Shown here piece after piece: positions 35,385 through 44,717 of a DNA stretch of 64,000 nucleotides. The position numbers were made by a program, and so were the translations under genes. The notes beneath the pieces are model-generated. The model made no database searches. It saw only the letters and a program-made list of their open reading frames with translations, and was not told the DNA's origin. The stretch's first letter is position 1. Each line of letters opens with the position of its first letter. The stretch comes from Rhodococcus yananensis (GTDB taxonomy: Bacteria; Actinomycetota; Actinomycetes; Mycobacteriales; Mycobacteriaceae), in NCBI RefSeq assembly GCF_020515525.1, contig NZ_JAIYEP010000016.1, positions 1 through 64,000 on the forward strand. The letters are read 5' to 3'.

Positions 35385-36545
35385 GTGACCACCGATGCCG
35401 ACCGCGCGATCGAGGCTGCCTCCGACACCTTGATCGCGCTGTCGCATTCGATCCACGCCGAACCCGAGCTCGCCTTCGACGAGCATCGCAGTGCCGCGAA
35501 GATCGTCGATGTGCTGCGCGACGGTGGCTTCGAGGTGCGCACCGGCGTCGCCGACCTGCCGACCGCGTTCGACGCGCGATTCGGCGACGGCGACCTGGTT
35601 CTCGCGTTCTTCGCCGAGTACGACGCACTGCCCGGTATCGGGCACGCGTGCGGGCACAACATCATCGCGGCCGCGGCGGCGGGCGCCGGACTGGGGCTCG
35701 CCGCCGTCGCGGACTCCCTGGGTGTCACCGTCCGTGTCGTCGGAACTCCCGCGGAGGAGACCGGTGGTGGCAAGGTGCTGATGCTCGAACGCGGCGAGTT
35801 CGACGACATCGGCGCCGCGCTGATGGTGCACCCCGGACCGTTCGACATCACCGGCGCGACATCACTGGCGCTCGCCGACATCGCCGTCGCCTACACCGGC
35901 CGTGAGGCGCACGCCTCCGCAGCGCCCGAGTACGGCCGCAACGCCGCCGACGCCGCCACCGTCGCGCAGGTCGCGATCGGTCTGCTGAGGCAGCACCTGA
36001 ACCCGGGCCAGCAGATCCACGGGATCGTCAGCGACGGCGGCAGCGCGCCGAACATCGTGCCCGGACACACCGAATTGCTGTACTACCTGCGGGCATCCAC
36101 CGCGGAGGCTCTCGCGGATCTCACCGCCCGCGCCCACGACTGCTTCACCGCCGGCGCGCTGGCCGCCGGGTGCACGCACGCCGTGCGGACCGTGTCGCCC
36201 ACCTACACCGAACTCACTCCCGACCCGTGGCTCGTGCAGGCATATCGTGAGGAGATCATCGGGTCCGGACGCACACCGCTGTCCGTCGAGGAGGAAGGAT
36301 CGCGCCCGCTGGGCAGCACCGACATGGGAAACGTGACGAATGTGATGCCGGGAATCCACCCGGTCATCGGCCTCGACTCAGGTGGCGCCGTCACCCATCA
36401 GGAGGCGTTCGCGGCCGCGTGCGTCACCGCGTCCGCCGACCGTGCGGTTCTCGACGGCGCCCGCGCGCTGGCCGCGACCGCCGCCCGCGCCGCCCGGGAC
36501 CCGCAGCAGCGGGCCCGGCTTCTCGAAGGGGTGGCGCGTCGATGA
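35385..36545 (+). CDS. M20-family amidohydrolase (AmiA1-like)
   Basis: A 386-residue M20D peptidase/amidohydrolase. Metal and active-site signatures are FFAEYDALPGIGHACGHNI, VVGTPAEETGGGK and MVHPGPFD, with a dimerisation domain in the middle and GSTDMGNVTNVMPGIHPVIG near the end. Members hydrolyse N-acyl amino acids, aminobenzoyl-glutamate or similar amides. The start is GTG at 35385. The stop overlaps the next amidohydrolase start (ATGA). Confidence 0.9.
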   Translation: MTTDADRAIEAASDTLIALSHSIHAEPELAFDEHRSAAKIVDVLRDGGFEVRTGVADLPTAFDARFGDGDLVLAFFAEYDALPGIGHACGHNIIAAAAAGAGLGLAAVADSLGVTVRVVGTPAEETGGGKVLMLERGEFDDIGAALMVHPGPFDITGATSLALADIAVAYTGREAHASAAPEYGRNAADAATVAQVAIGLLRQHLNPGQQIHGIVSDGGSAPNIVPGHTELLYYLRASTAEALADLTARAHDCFTAGALAAGCTHAVRTVSPTYTELTPDPWLVQAYREEIIGSGRTPLSVEEEGSRPLGSTDMGNVTNVMPGIHPVIGLDSGGAVTHQEAFAAACVTASADRAVLDGARALAATAARAARDPQQRARLLEGVARR

Positions 36546-37720
36546 ACCCCTACGTGGAGAAGTGGCTCGACGAGCACGCCGGTGATCTCGTCGCATGGCG
36601 CCGACACATCCACGCCAACCCCGAGTTGGCCCGCCAGGAGTACGCCACCACCGAGTTCGTGGCGGCCCGACTGGTCGAAGCCGGGCTCACCCCGAAGGTG
36701 CTGCCCCGCGGCACGGGCCTGATCTGTGATCTGGGCCCGGATCGTGGTCCCCGCATCGGGCTGCGAGCGGACATGGATGCCCTACCGCTGCACGAGATGA
36801 CGGGCCTGCCCTTCGCGTCGACCGTGCCCGGTGTCGCGCACGCGTGCGGGCACGACGCGCACACCACCGTGTTGCTCGGTGCGGGTCTGGCGCTCGCCAC
36901 GGTCCCCGACCTGCCGTGCGGGGTGCGTCTGGTGTTCCAGCCCGCGGAGGAGGTCATGCCCGGCGGGGCGCTCGACGTGGTCGCCGCCGGGGGGCTCGAG
37001 GGTCTCTCGCGGATCTTCGCGCTGCACTGCGATCCGCGGCTCGAGGTGGGCAGGGTGGGGATACGGGTCGGCGCGATCACGTCCGCCGCCGACACCGTCG
37101 AACTCGTCCTCGACTCGCCGGGTGGGCACACCTCACGCCCGCACCTCACCGGTGACCTCGTGTACGGGCTCGGCACCGTCATCACCGGACTGCCCGGCAT
37201 GCTCAGCCGCAGGATCGATCCGCGCACGGGCACGGTCATGGTGTGGGGTGCGGTCAGTGCCGGGAACGCCCCGAACGCCATCCCGCGGACCGGGATGCTC
37301 GCCGGAACCGTCCGCACCGGCGACCACGAGACCTGGCAGTTGCTCGAGCCGATGGTCCGCGAGATCGTGCACGGTCTGCTCGCCCCCACGGGGGTCAGTT
37401 ACGAATTGAACTACCGGCGCGGTGTTCCGCCGGTGGTCAACGACGAGATCTCGGCGCGCATGTTCGAGGATGCGATCCGTTCCGCCGGGCCGGAGGTGCT
37501 GTCCGACACCCCGCAGTCCGGTGGCGGTGAGGACTTCTCCTGGTATCTCGAGCAGATTCCCGGGGCGATGGGGCGACTCGGGGTGTGGTCGGGGACGGGG
37601 CCGGAACTCGACATCCACCAACCCACCTTCGATCTGGACGAACGGGCACTGCCCGTCGGGGTGCGGGTCCTGACGAATCTCGCGCTCGGTGGCGGATCCG
37701 GGTCGGGACGTCGCGCCTAG
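36542..37720 (+). CDS. M20-family amidohydrolase (AmiB1-like)
   Basis: A 392-residue M20D amidohydrolase, a paralog of the gene before it. Signatures are GLRADMDALPLHEMTG, HACGHDAHTTVLLGAG, VFQPAEEVMPGGALD, ALHCDPRLEVG and the late SGGGEDFSWYLEQIPGAMG. The related substrate range (N-acyl amino acids, p-aminobenzoyl-glutamate, hippurate) cannot be narrowed. The tandem amiA-amiB arrangement is also found in M. tuberculosis. Confidence 0.9.
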   Translation: MNPYVEKWLDEHAGDLVAWRRHIHANPELARQEYATTEFVAARLVEAGLTPKVLPRGTGLICDLGPDRGPRIGLRADMDALPLHEMTGLPFASTVPGVAHACGHDAHTTVLLGAGLALATVPDLPCGVRLVFQPAEEVMPGGALDVVAAGGLEGLSRIFALHCDPRLEVGRVGIRVGAITSAADTVELVLDSPGGHTSRPHLTGDLVYGLGTVITGLPGMLSRRIDPRTGTVMVWGAVSAGNAPNAIPRTGMLAGTVRTGDHETWQLLEPMVREIVHGLLAPTGVSYELNYRRGVPPVVNDEISARMFEDAIRSAGPEVLSDTPQSGGGEDFSWYLEQIPGAMGRLGVWSGTGPELDIHQPTFDLDERALPVGVRVLTNLALGGGSGSGRRA

Positions 37721-37829
37721 ACCGCCGCGACGACACCGACCCGCGCGGGGTGGTAGCGGTCCGTCTGCGCCGATCGGCAGGCGCCGTGGGCCGGAGCCGC
37801 GTACGTCCGGTGTGCTGCGGGGTCGCGGC

Positions 37830-38306
37830 TCAGGACACGTCGGGGCGACCGGGGCCGACGTTGCGGCTGTTGCGGGTGCGTAGATCCAGGACGTACTCGT
37901 CCGGGGCGCCCGCGATCTCGGCGGCGTCGGCCATCACGCCCAGGTAGCGCGCCGACGGTAGTCCACCCTCGTAACCGTCGACCACGTAGAGCCACGCCAG
38001 CACGGCACCGTCGCCGGTGTCGACACGCACCCGAAGCTTGCGGTGGAATCCGAGTTCGGCGCCCTCCCACCGGTCGAGGCTGCGCTCGTCGTCCCCGGGC
38101 ACGTCGTACAACACGACGAACACCTTCGAGTCGGGATCCTCGACGACGGTCGCGAGTGCACCTTCCCAGCCGATGTCGGCACCGGCGAACGTCAGTCGCC
38201 AGCCGTGCAGCCACCCGGTGCCCGACATGGGCGAGTGCGGGCAGCGCGTCAGCATCTGCTCCGGATGCATGTTGGACCCGTAGGCGGCGTAGATCGGCAC
38301 GCCCAC
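37830..38306 (-). CDS. Gamma-glutamylcyclotransferase-fold protein
   Basis: A 158-residue GGCT-like protein. The substrate-binding motif YGSNM appears at residues 9-13, followed by RCPHSPMSGTGWLHGWRLTFAG and VFVVLYDVPGDDERSLDRWEGAELGFHRK. The middle Glu in WEGAEL sits where the catalytic Glu of GGCTs is expected. The start is GTG at 38306, or 38300. It lies head to head with lpdA, as in mycobacteria. The substrate is unknown. Confidence 0.8.
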   Translation of the reverse strand: MGVPIYAAYGSNMHPEQMLTRCPHSPMSGTGWLHGWRLTFAGADIGWEGALATVVEDPDSKVFVVLYDVPGDDERSLDRWEGAELGFHRKLRVRVDTGDGAVLAWLYVVDGYEGGLPSARYLGVMADAAEIAGAPDEYVLDLRTRNSRNVGPGRPDVS

Positions 38307-38541
38307 AAGGCTAACTGTTTCCCGGCGCGGCCACCGACGGGGTCGGGTGGCGTCCGGTTCCCGAGTGCGTCGATGCGGATGCGACAGATCTCACATCGGC
38401 GGCGTCGACGGTGGACGGATGCGCGGTCCGTGTGCGCTTCGGGTGGGCGGTGGCATAGCGTTGTCGGCGGAGTTCGCGTACCCCGGCGGACACCGCACAA
38501 CGAGCCGACACCCCCATTCGGAATCGATACAGAGGAGAACC

Positions 38542-39939
38542 ATGACCCGCATCGTCATCATCGGCGGCGGCCCTGCCGGATACGAGGCAGCGCTGGTGGC
38601 ATCGCAGTACGGCGCTTCGGTTTCTGTGATCGATTCCGAGGGGATCGGCGGCGCCTGCGTCCTGTTCGACTGCGTCCCCTCCAAGACCTTCATCGCATCG
38701 ACCGGGGTGCGCACCGACATGCGGCGTGCCGGCGACCTCGGGATCGAACTCGATCGCGCCACCGTCGCGCTCCCGCAGGTACACGCCCGCGTCAAGAGCC
38801 TGGCGCACGCGCAGTCCGCGGACATCCGTACGAAGCTCGAGGCCGCGGGCGTCGCACTGTATGCGGGGCGCGGCGAGCTCATCGACCCGCAGCCCGGGAT
38901 GGCCGCCCACCAGGTGCGCGCCGACCTCCACACCGGTGAGGAGAAGGTTCTCGACGCGGACGTCGTCCTCATCGCGACGGGCGCGAGCCCCCGTGTGCTG
39001 CCGAATGCCGAGCCGGACGGCGAACGGATCCTCACGTGGCGGCAGCTCTACGATCTCGACCGGCTCCCCGAACACCTCGTCGTCGTCGGATCGGGTGTCA
39101 CCGGTGCCGAGTTCGTCTCCGCCTACACCGAAGTCGGGGTGCAGGTCACCCTGGTGTCCAGCCGGGACCGTGTGCTGCCGCACGAGGACGAGGACGCCGC
39201 GCTGGTACTCGAAGAGGTGTTGTCGGAGCGCGGCGTGACCCTCGTCCGTCACGCGCGGGCCGATTCGGTCGAACGCACCGAGGACGGTGTGCGGGTGCTG
39301 CTCGCCGACGGGCGGATCGTCGAGGGCAGCCATGCGCTGATGACCGTCGGATCCGTCCCCAACACCCGGGGTCTGGGCCTCGAGAAGGTCGGGCTCGAAC
39401 TCGACCGGGGCGGATACCTTCCCGTCGACCGGGTGTCGCGCACCGCGGTGTCCGGCATCTATGCCGCGGGTGACTGCACCGGATTGCTGCCCCTCGCGTC
39501 GGTCGCGGCGATGCAGGGCCGCATCGCGATGTACCACGCGCTCGGTGAGGGGGTCTCGCCCATCAAACTCCGCACCGTCGCCGCCGCCGTGTTCACCCGC
39601 CCCGAGATCGCCGCTGTCGGCGTGAGCCAGGCGATGATCGACAACGGCGAGATCCCGGCCCGGACCGTGATGCTGCCGCTGAACACGAATCCGCGCGCGA
39701 AGATGTCCGGCGTGCGACGCGGCTTCGTGAAGATCTTCTGCCGTCCCGCCACGGGAGTGGTGATCGGCGGTGTCGTCGTCGCGCCCACCGCGTCGGAGCT
39801 GATCCTGCCGATCGCGCTGGCCGTCCAGAACAATCTCACCGTCAGCGACCTGGCGCAGACCTTCTCCGTGTACCCGTCCCTGAGCGGTTCGATCACGGAG
39901 GCGGCCCGCCAACTGATGCGGCACGACGACCTGGACTGA
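38542..39939 (+). CDS. lpdA: NAD(P)H quinone reductase LpdA (pyridine nucleotide-disulfide oxidoreductase family)
   Basis: A 465-residue flavoprotein. The FAD motif is IVIIGGGPAGYEAAL, the redox pair CVLFDC (C39, C44) precedes VPSKT, and the NAD(P)H motif is VVVGSGVTGAEFVSAY. Where lipoamide dehydrogenases have the His-Glu dyad (HPTLSE), this protein reads YPSLSG, so lipoamide turnover is unlikely. The close resemblance to M. tuberculosis LpdA, a quinone reductase, decides the call. The ATG at 38542 follows AGAGGAGAACC. A strong hairpin follows. Confidence 0.9.
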   Translation: MTRIVIIGGGPAGYEAALVASQYGASVSVIDSEGIGGACVLFDCVPSKTFIASTGVRTDMRRAGDLGIELDRATVALPQVHARVKSLAHAQSADIRTKLEAAGVALYAGRGELIDPQPGMAAHQVRADLHTGEEKVLDADVVLIATGASPRVLPNAEPDGERILTWRQLYDLDRLPEHLVVVGSGVTGAEFVSAYTEVGVQVTLVSSRDRVLPHEDEDAALVLEEVLSERGVTLVRHARADSVERTEDGVRVLLADGRIVEGSHALMTVGSVPNTRGLGLEKVGLELDRGGYLPVDRVSRTAVSGIYAAGDCTGLLPLASVAAMQGRIAMYHALGEGVSPIKLRTVAAAVFTRPEIAAVGVSQAMIDNGEIPARTVMLPLNTNPRAKMSGVRRGFVKIFCRPATGVVIGGVVVAPTASELILPIALAVQNNLTVSDLAQTFSVYPSLSGSITEAARQLMRHDDLD

Positions 39940-39966
39940 CGATGGCGGTGGCAACGGTCGCGGCTG

Positions 39967-39999
39967 CCGTTGACCCTCCCCTCGGGGGAGGGTCGACGG
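39967..39999 (+). terminator. Strong hairpin between lpdA and the VOC gene
   Basis: GACCCTCCCC (39972-39981) pairs perfectly with GGGGAGGGTC (39985-39994) over a three-base loop; CCGT/ACGG extend the stem after one T-G pair. It ends 7 nt before the next ATG, so it could terminate lpdA transcripts or mask the ribosome binding site of the VOC gene. Confidence 0.75.
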
Positions 40000-40006
40000 T
40001 GGAACC

Positions 40007-40429
40007 ATGACCACACACAGCATCTTCCCGGTCGTCCCCGTCGCCGACCTCCGCCGCAGCCGCGAGTTCTACGTGGACCTGCTCGGGCTGGCCGTCGTCT
40101 TCGACGGCGACTGGTACGTACAGTTGCAGTCCACCGACGACGAATCGGTGCAACTCGGGTTGGTCGTCCACGGACACGCGACGATCCCGGACGGGTATCG
40201 GGGTTCGCCCGCGGGTGTGCTCGTCTCGGTCGAGGTCGACGACGTCGACGCCGTGCACGAGCGTGCGCGGGCGGCGGGGCTTCCCGTCGCCCTGGACCTG
40301 CGCAGCGAGGACTTCGGGCAGAGGCACTTCATGACCGTCGACCCCGACGGGCTGCTCGTCGATGTGATCACCGTGATCCCGTATGCGGGGGAGTTCGGCA
40401 CGGCCGGCTCGGAGGCCGTTGCGACGTGA
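40007..40429 (+). CDS. VOC-family (glyoxalase/bleomycin resistance-like) protein
   Basis: A 140-residue protein with the two beta-alpha-beta modules of the vicinal oxygen chelate fold: FPVVPVADLRRSREFYVDLLGLAVVFDGDWYVQLQ and VSVEVDDVDAVHERARAAGLPVALDLRSEDFGQRHFMTVDPDGLLVDVI. Members include dioxygenases, isomerases and antibiotic-binding proteins; the metal site is not clear enough to choose. The last codon overlaps the start of the MerR gene (GTGA), so enzyme and regulator form one unit. Confidence 0.85.
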   Translation: MTTHSIFPVVPVADLRRSREFYVDLLGLAVVFDGDWYVQLQSTDDESVQLGLVVHGHATIPDGYRGSPAGVLVSVEVDDVDAVHERARAAGLPVALDLRSEDFGQRHFMTVDPDGLLVDVITVIPYAGEFGTAGSEAVAT

Positions 40430-41250
40430 GCGATCCCGGCCGGTGGATGACCATCGGTGAGTTCGCGAGAGTGTCGCGGCTCACAGTGAAGGCGCTGCGT
40501 CACTACGACGCCGAGGGTCTGCTCACCCCGGGCCGGGTGGATCCGTACACGGGATACCGCTACTACGGGGGTGCCCAACTCGCGACCGCGCTGCGGATCG
40601 GTCTGCTGCGACGCGCCGGGGTGTCGATCGCGGCGATCCGGGAGATCGTCGGCGACCCGGCGGGAGGCGCCCACGTGCTGGCCGCCGAGAGGGCCCGCAT
40701 CGAGACCGAGGCGCAGCGGGCGCTGCGTTCGCTCGCGCTCGTCGGATCGCTCGAACAGATGGTCTCGGCGGACCTGCCCGTGCGCGTGCTCCGCATCGAC
40801 GATCAGGTGGTGCTGTGGCGGGACGGCAGGTCCGAGTCGGACGATCTGGACCGCACGGTCGCGCGCGCGATCGAGGATCTGCTCGGTGAAGCCGCCGCGC
40901 TCGGTCTCGACCTCGGTGCGCCGGTGGTGGGCCGGTATCCGGCCGTGCTCGCCGGACCCGTCGACTTCGGGGTCGGGATCGAGGCGACACCGGACGTCGC
41001 CGGCGCCGTCCACCTGCCCGGCGGCCTCTTCGTCGCGGTCGAGTTCACCGGCCCGGTGTCGCTGCTGCCCGTCGCGTACCACGCGTTGTTCACCGATCTG
41101 TCGATGCGCGGCGTCGACGCCGTCGGTCCCGTCCGGGAGTACTACCTCACCGACCCCGCGGAGGTCGGGCAGGAGAACATGCGCACGAGGGTCGCGCACG
41201 CCCTGCCGACGTCCGCCTGCGCGACCGGGATGGGTCAGACCCAGTCGTAG
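40426..41250 (+). CDS. MerR-family regulator with a C-terminal effector-binding domain
   Basis: A 274-residue regulator. The winged helix-turn-helix at residues 7-75 contains [41 protein letters not shown], the BmrR-like form without metal cysteines. A helical linker follows, and the C-terminal half has the GyrI-like pattern for binding small hydrophobic or cationic ligands. The GTG at 40426 overlaps the VOC stop. It probably controls the VOC gene. Its last 16 bases overlap the end of glpK on the other strand. Confidence 0.85.
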   Translation: MSDPGRWMTIGEFARVSRLTVKALRHYDAEGLLTPGRVDPYTGYRYYGGAQLATALRIGLLRRAGVSIAAIREIVGDPAGGAHVLAAERARIETEAQRALRSLALVGSLEQMVSADLPVRVLRIDDQVVLWRDGRSESDDLDRTVARAIEDLLGEAAALGLDLGAPVVGRYPAVLAGPVDFGVGIEATPDVAGAVHLPGGLFVAVEFTGPVSLLPVAYHALFTDLSMRGVDAVGPVREYYLTDPAEVGQENMRTRVAHALPTSACATGMGQTQS

Positions 41251-42749
41251 GTCCGTTCGACGGCCTTGTTCCACGCGGCATAGAGGCGTTCGCGTTCGTC
41301 GGCGTCCATGGTGGGTTCCCAGGTCTTGTCGGCCGCCCAGTTCCGGCGGATGTCGTCTTCGCCGCTCCAGTAACCGACGGCGATCCCGGCGGCGTACGCC
41401 GCGCCGAGCGCGGTCGTCTCCGGCACGACCGGCCGCACCACCGGGACACCGAGGATGTCCGACTGGAACTGCATGAGCAGCTCGTTGGCGACCATCCCGC
41501 CGTCGACCTTGAGTGTGCGCAGACCGACCGCGGAGTCGGCGCGCATCGCCTCGAGCACCTCACGGGTCTGATAGGCGGTGGCCTCGAGGGCCGCCCGGGC
41601 CAGGTGGCGTTTGTCGACGAACCGGGTCAGGCCCACGATCGCGCCGCGCGCGTCGGGGCGCCAGCGCGGTGCGAACAGCCCGGAGAACGCGGGGACGAAG
41701 TAGGCGCCCCCGTTGTCGGGGACCGCTGCCGCGAGCTGTTCGATCTCGGCGGCGGACCCGATGATTCCGAGGTTGTCGCGGAGCCATTGGACGAGGGACC
41801 CGGTGACCGCGACCGAGCCTTCGAGTGCGTACACCGCGGGGGCATCGCCGATGCGATAGCAGACGGTCGTGAGCAGCCCGTGGTCGCTGACGACCGGGGT
41901 GGTGCCGGTATTCAGGAGCAGGAAATTGCCTGTGCCGTAGGTGTTCTTCGCTTCCCCGGGGGACAGGCACGCCTGCCCGAAGGTGGCGGCCTGCTGATCA
42001 CCGAGGATGCCGGCCACGGGAACCCCTGCGAGCGGGCCGCGTTCCCGCGCGTATCCGTACACCTCGGACGAACTGCGGATCTGCGGCAGCATGGACGCCG
42101 GAATCCCGAAGTCGTCGCAGATCTGCGGATCCCATTGCAGTGTCTTCAGATCCATCAGCATCGTGCGCGACGCGTTGGTGACGTCGGTGACGTGCACACC
42201 GGGCTCGCTACCGTCCTCGCCGGTGCCGCCGGTCAGGTGCCACACGATCCAGCTGTCGACGGTACCGAACGCGAGTTCACCGGCCTCCGCCTTCTCGCGG
42301 GCACCGTCGACGTTGTCGAGTATCCAGCGGATCTTCGGTCCGGAGAAGTAGGTCGACAACGGCAGGCCCGTCGTCGTGCGGTAGCGATCGGGGCCGGCGT
42401 CGCCGCCGAGCCGGTCGACGAGTCGGTCGGTGCGGGTGTCCTGCCACACGATCGCGTTGTACACGGGCCGTCCGGTCGTGCGATCCCACACGACGGTGGT
42501 CTCCCGCTGGTTGGTGATGCCGATCGCCGCGATGTCGGCGCGCCGCAGGTCCGCCTTCGCCAGAGCCGCCGCCCCGACCTCGCGGGTGGTGAGCCACAGT
42601 TCGTCGGGGTCGTGCTCCACCCAGCCGGCGCGCGGGAAGATCTGCCGGTGTTCCTTCTGCGCGACGGACACCACCCGTCCGTCGTGGTCGAAGATGATGC
42701 AGCGGCTGGACGTGGTTCCCTGGTCGATCGCGGCGATGTACTGGTTCAC
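41235..42749 (-). CDS. glpK: Glycerol kinase
   Basis: A 504-residue FGGY kinase that makes sn-glycerol-3-phosphate from glycerol and ATP. Motifs: [16 protein letters not shown] (phosphate 1), [52 protein letters not shown] (FGGY signature region) and [20 protein letters not shown]. The GTG at 42749 gives [11 protein letters not shown]. It is divergent from glpD, with 133 nt between starts, suggesting a shared control region. Confidence 0.95.
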   Translation of the reverse strand: MNQYIAAIDQGTTSSRCIIFDHDGRVVSVAQKEHRQIFPRAGWVEHDPDELWLTTREVGAAALAKADLRRADIAAIGITNQRETTVVWDRTTGRPVYNAIVWQDTRTDRLVDRLGGDAGPDRYRTTTGLPLSTYFSGPKIRWILDNVDGAREKAEAGELAFGTVDSWIVWHLTGGTGEDGSEPGVHVTDVTNASRTMLMDLKTLQWDPQICDDFGIPASMLPQIRSSSEVYGYARERGPLAGVPVAGILGDQQAATFGQACLSPGEAKNTYGTGNFLLLNTGTTPVVSDHGLLTTVCYRIGDAPAVYALEGSVAVTGSLVQWLRDNLGIIGSAAEIEQLAAAVPDNGGAYFVPAFSGLFAPRWRPDARGAIVGLTRFVDKRHLARAALEATAYQTREVLEAMRADSAVGLRTLKVDGGMVANELLMQFQSDILGVPVVRPVVPETTALGAAYAAGIAVGYWSGEDDIRRNWAADKTWEPTMDADERERLYAAWNKAVERTYDWV

Positions 42750-42882
42750 GGTGGTCCTCGAGGTCCGGCGGGTCGCGTCTGCTGCGCAGGTCACAGAATG
42801 CATGGGCCCGATGGGCCAGCGCAGTGGGCTCGAAACTACTACCCTTGTGCGCGATACGTCGGCGACTCACGGGAGCGGTGCG

Positions 42883-44616
42883 GTGTCCAACCAGTCCGAT
42901 ATGCAGATCCTCGGGCCGCAGCAGCGTGCCGACGCGTGGCGGCACCTCGGTGACGGGGAATTCGACGTCGTGGTCATCGGTGGGGGTGTGGTCGGCGCCG
43001 GAACTGCGCTCGACGCCGCCACCCGCGGACTGAGGGTGGCGTTGGTGGAGGCCCGCGATTTCGCGTCCGGCACCTCGAGCCGGTCGTCGAAGATGTTCCA
43101 CGGCGGCCTGCGATACCTGGAGCAACTCGAGTTCGGTCTGGTCCGCGAGGCACTGCGGGAGCGGGAGCTGTCGCTGACCACGCTCGCCCCACACCTGGTC
43201 AAGCCGTTGAAGTTCCTGTTCCCGCTCACCCATCGTGGTTGGGAGCGGCCCTACATCGCGGCGGGAATTTTTCTGTACGACCGGATGGGCGGAGCGAAAT
43301 CCGTTCCCGCGCAGAAACACTTGACCCGGGCCGGTGCGTTGCGGATGGCACCGGGGATGCGCCGCGACGCGCTCGTCGGGGGGATCCGCTACTACGACAC
43401 CGTCGTCGACGACGCCCGGCACACCATGACGGTGGCCCGCACCGCGGCCCAGTACGGCGCAGTCGTCCGGACGTCCACGCAGGTCGTCGGCTTCCTGCGC
43501 GAAGCCGATCGCGTCTCGGGAGTCCGGGTGCGCGACAGCGAATCCGGCGCCGTCACCGAGGTCCGAGCGAGCGTCGTGATCAACGCGACCGGTGTGTGGA
43601 CCGACGAACTGCAGGCCTTGTCGCGACAGCGTGGCCGATTCCGGGTGCGCGCCTCGAAGGGTGTGCACATCGTCGTGCCGCGCGACCGGATCGTCAGTGA
43701 TTCGGCGATCATCCTGCGCACCGAGAAGTCGGTGCTGTTCGTGATCCCGTGGGGCAACCATTGGATCATCGGGACCACCGACACCGACTGGAATCTCGAC
43801 CTGGCGCATCCGGCGGCGACGAAGGCCGACATCGACTATCTGCTCACACACGTCAACAAGGTGCTCGTGGCGCCGCTGACCCACGACGACATCGACGGCG
43901 TGTACGCGGGGCTGCGCCCGTTGCTCGCGGGGGAGAGCGACGAGACGTCGAAGCTGTCGCGCGAGCACGCCGTCGCGCGGGTCGCACCCGGCCTGATCGC
44001 GATCGCCGGCGGCAAGTACACCACCTATCGGGTGATGGCAGAGGACGCCGTCGACGTCGCGGCCGAGGACATCCCCACCCGCATCGCGTCGTCGATCACC
44101 GAGAAGGTGCCGCTCCTCGGCGCCGACGGCTACTTCGCGCTGGTGAACCAGACCATGAACCTCGCCGAGCAGTACGGCCTGCACCCGTACCGGATCAAGC
44201 ATCTGTTGGATCGCTACGGGTCGTTGATCGACGACGTCCTCGGCTACGCGCAGGCCAGCCCGGAACTGCTCGAACCGCTCACCGACGCCCCGCAGTACCT
44301 GCAGGTGGAGGCGGTGTACGCGGCCGCGGCGGAGGGGGCACTGCACCTCGAGGACATCCTCGCCCGCCGCACCCGCATCTCCATCGAGTACCCGCACCGC
44401 GGGATGCACTGTGCCGAGCAGGTCGCGCGGCTCGTCGCGCCGGTGCTGGGGTGGGACGACGCGACCGTGGAGCGCGAGGTCGAGACCTACCGGGCCCGGG
44501 TCGACGCCGAGATCCGTTCGCAGACGCAACCCGACGACGAATCGGCCGATGCCCTGCGCGCGGCCGCGCCGGAGGCCCGCGCGGAGATCCTCGAACCCGT
44601 TCCCGTGCCGCGCTGA
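42883..44616 (+). CDS. glpD: Glycerol-3-phosphate dehydrogenase (FAD-dependent)
   Basis: A 577-residue membrane-associated flavoenzyme that oxidises glycerol-3-phosphate to dihydroxyacetone phosphate and passes electrons to quinone. FAD motif: FDVVVIGGGVVGAGTALDAATRG. Other elements are SSRSSKMFHGGLRYLEQ, ASKGVHIVVPRDR, IIGTTDTDWNLD and IAGGKYTTYRVMAEDA. The C-terminal alpha domain ends APEARAEILEPVPVP, as in M. tuberculosis GlpD2. The start is GTG at 42883 with GGGAGCGG upstream. Its location opposite glpK completes a glycerol catabolic pair. Confidence 0.95.
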   Translation: MSNQSDMQILGPQQRADAWRHLGDGEFDVVVIGGGVVGAGTALDAATRGLRVALVEARDFASGTSSRSSKMFHGGLRYLEQLEFGLVREALRERELSLTTLAPHLVKPLKFLFPLTHRGWERPYIAAGIFLYDRMGGAKSVPAQKHLTRAGALRMAPGMRRDALVGGIRYYDTVVDDARHTMTVARTAAQYGAVVRTSTQVVGFLREADRVSGVRVRDSESGAVTEVRASVVINATGVWTDELQALSRQRGRFRVRASKGVHIVVPRDRIVSDSAIILRTEKSVLFVIPWGNHWIIGTTDTDWNLDLAHPAATKADIDYLLTHVNKVLVAPLTHDDIDGVYAGLRPLLAGESDETSKLSREHAVARVAPGLIAIAGGKYTTYRVMAEDAVDVAAEDIPTRIASSITEKVPLLGADGYFALVNQTMNLAEQYGLHPYRIKHLLDRYGSLIDDVLGYAQASPELLEPLTDAPQYLQVEAVYAAAAEGALHLEDILARRTRISIEYPHRGMHCAEQVARLVAPVLGWDDATVEREVETYRARVDAEIRSQTQPDDESADALRAAAPEARAEILEPVPVPR

Positions 44617-44663
44617 GCAGTGACGCACCTGACCGGGCCGCGGGACGCCGGATCGTTCACGGG

Positions 44664-44717
44664 GACGCGGACACCGCGTCAGTGCGTGAGGACGCGGACA
44701 CCGCGTCAGTGCGTGAG
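44664..44717. repeat. Perfect 27-bp tandem duplication spanning a stop codon
   Basis: The 27-base unit beginning GACGCGGACACCGCGTCAGT is present twice without a gap (44664-44690 and 44691-44717). Each unit contains the palindrome GACGCGG-ACA-CCGCGTC. The second unit holds the stop of the minus-strand membrane gene; the first holds an in-frame back-up stop. Confidence 0.9.
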
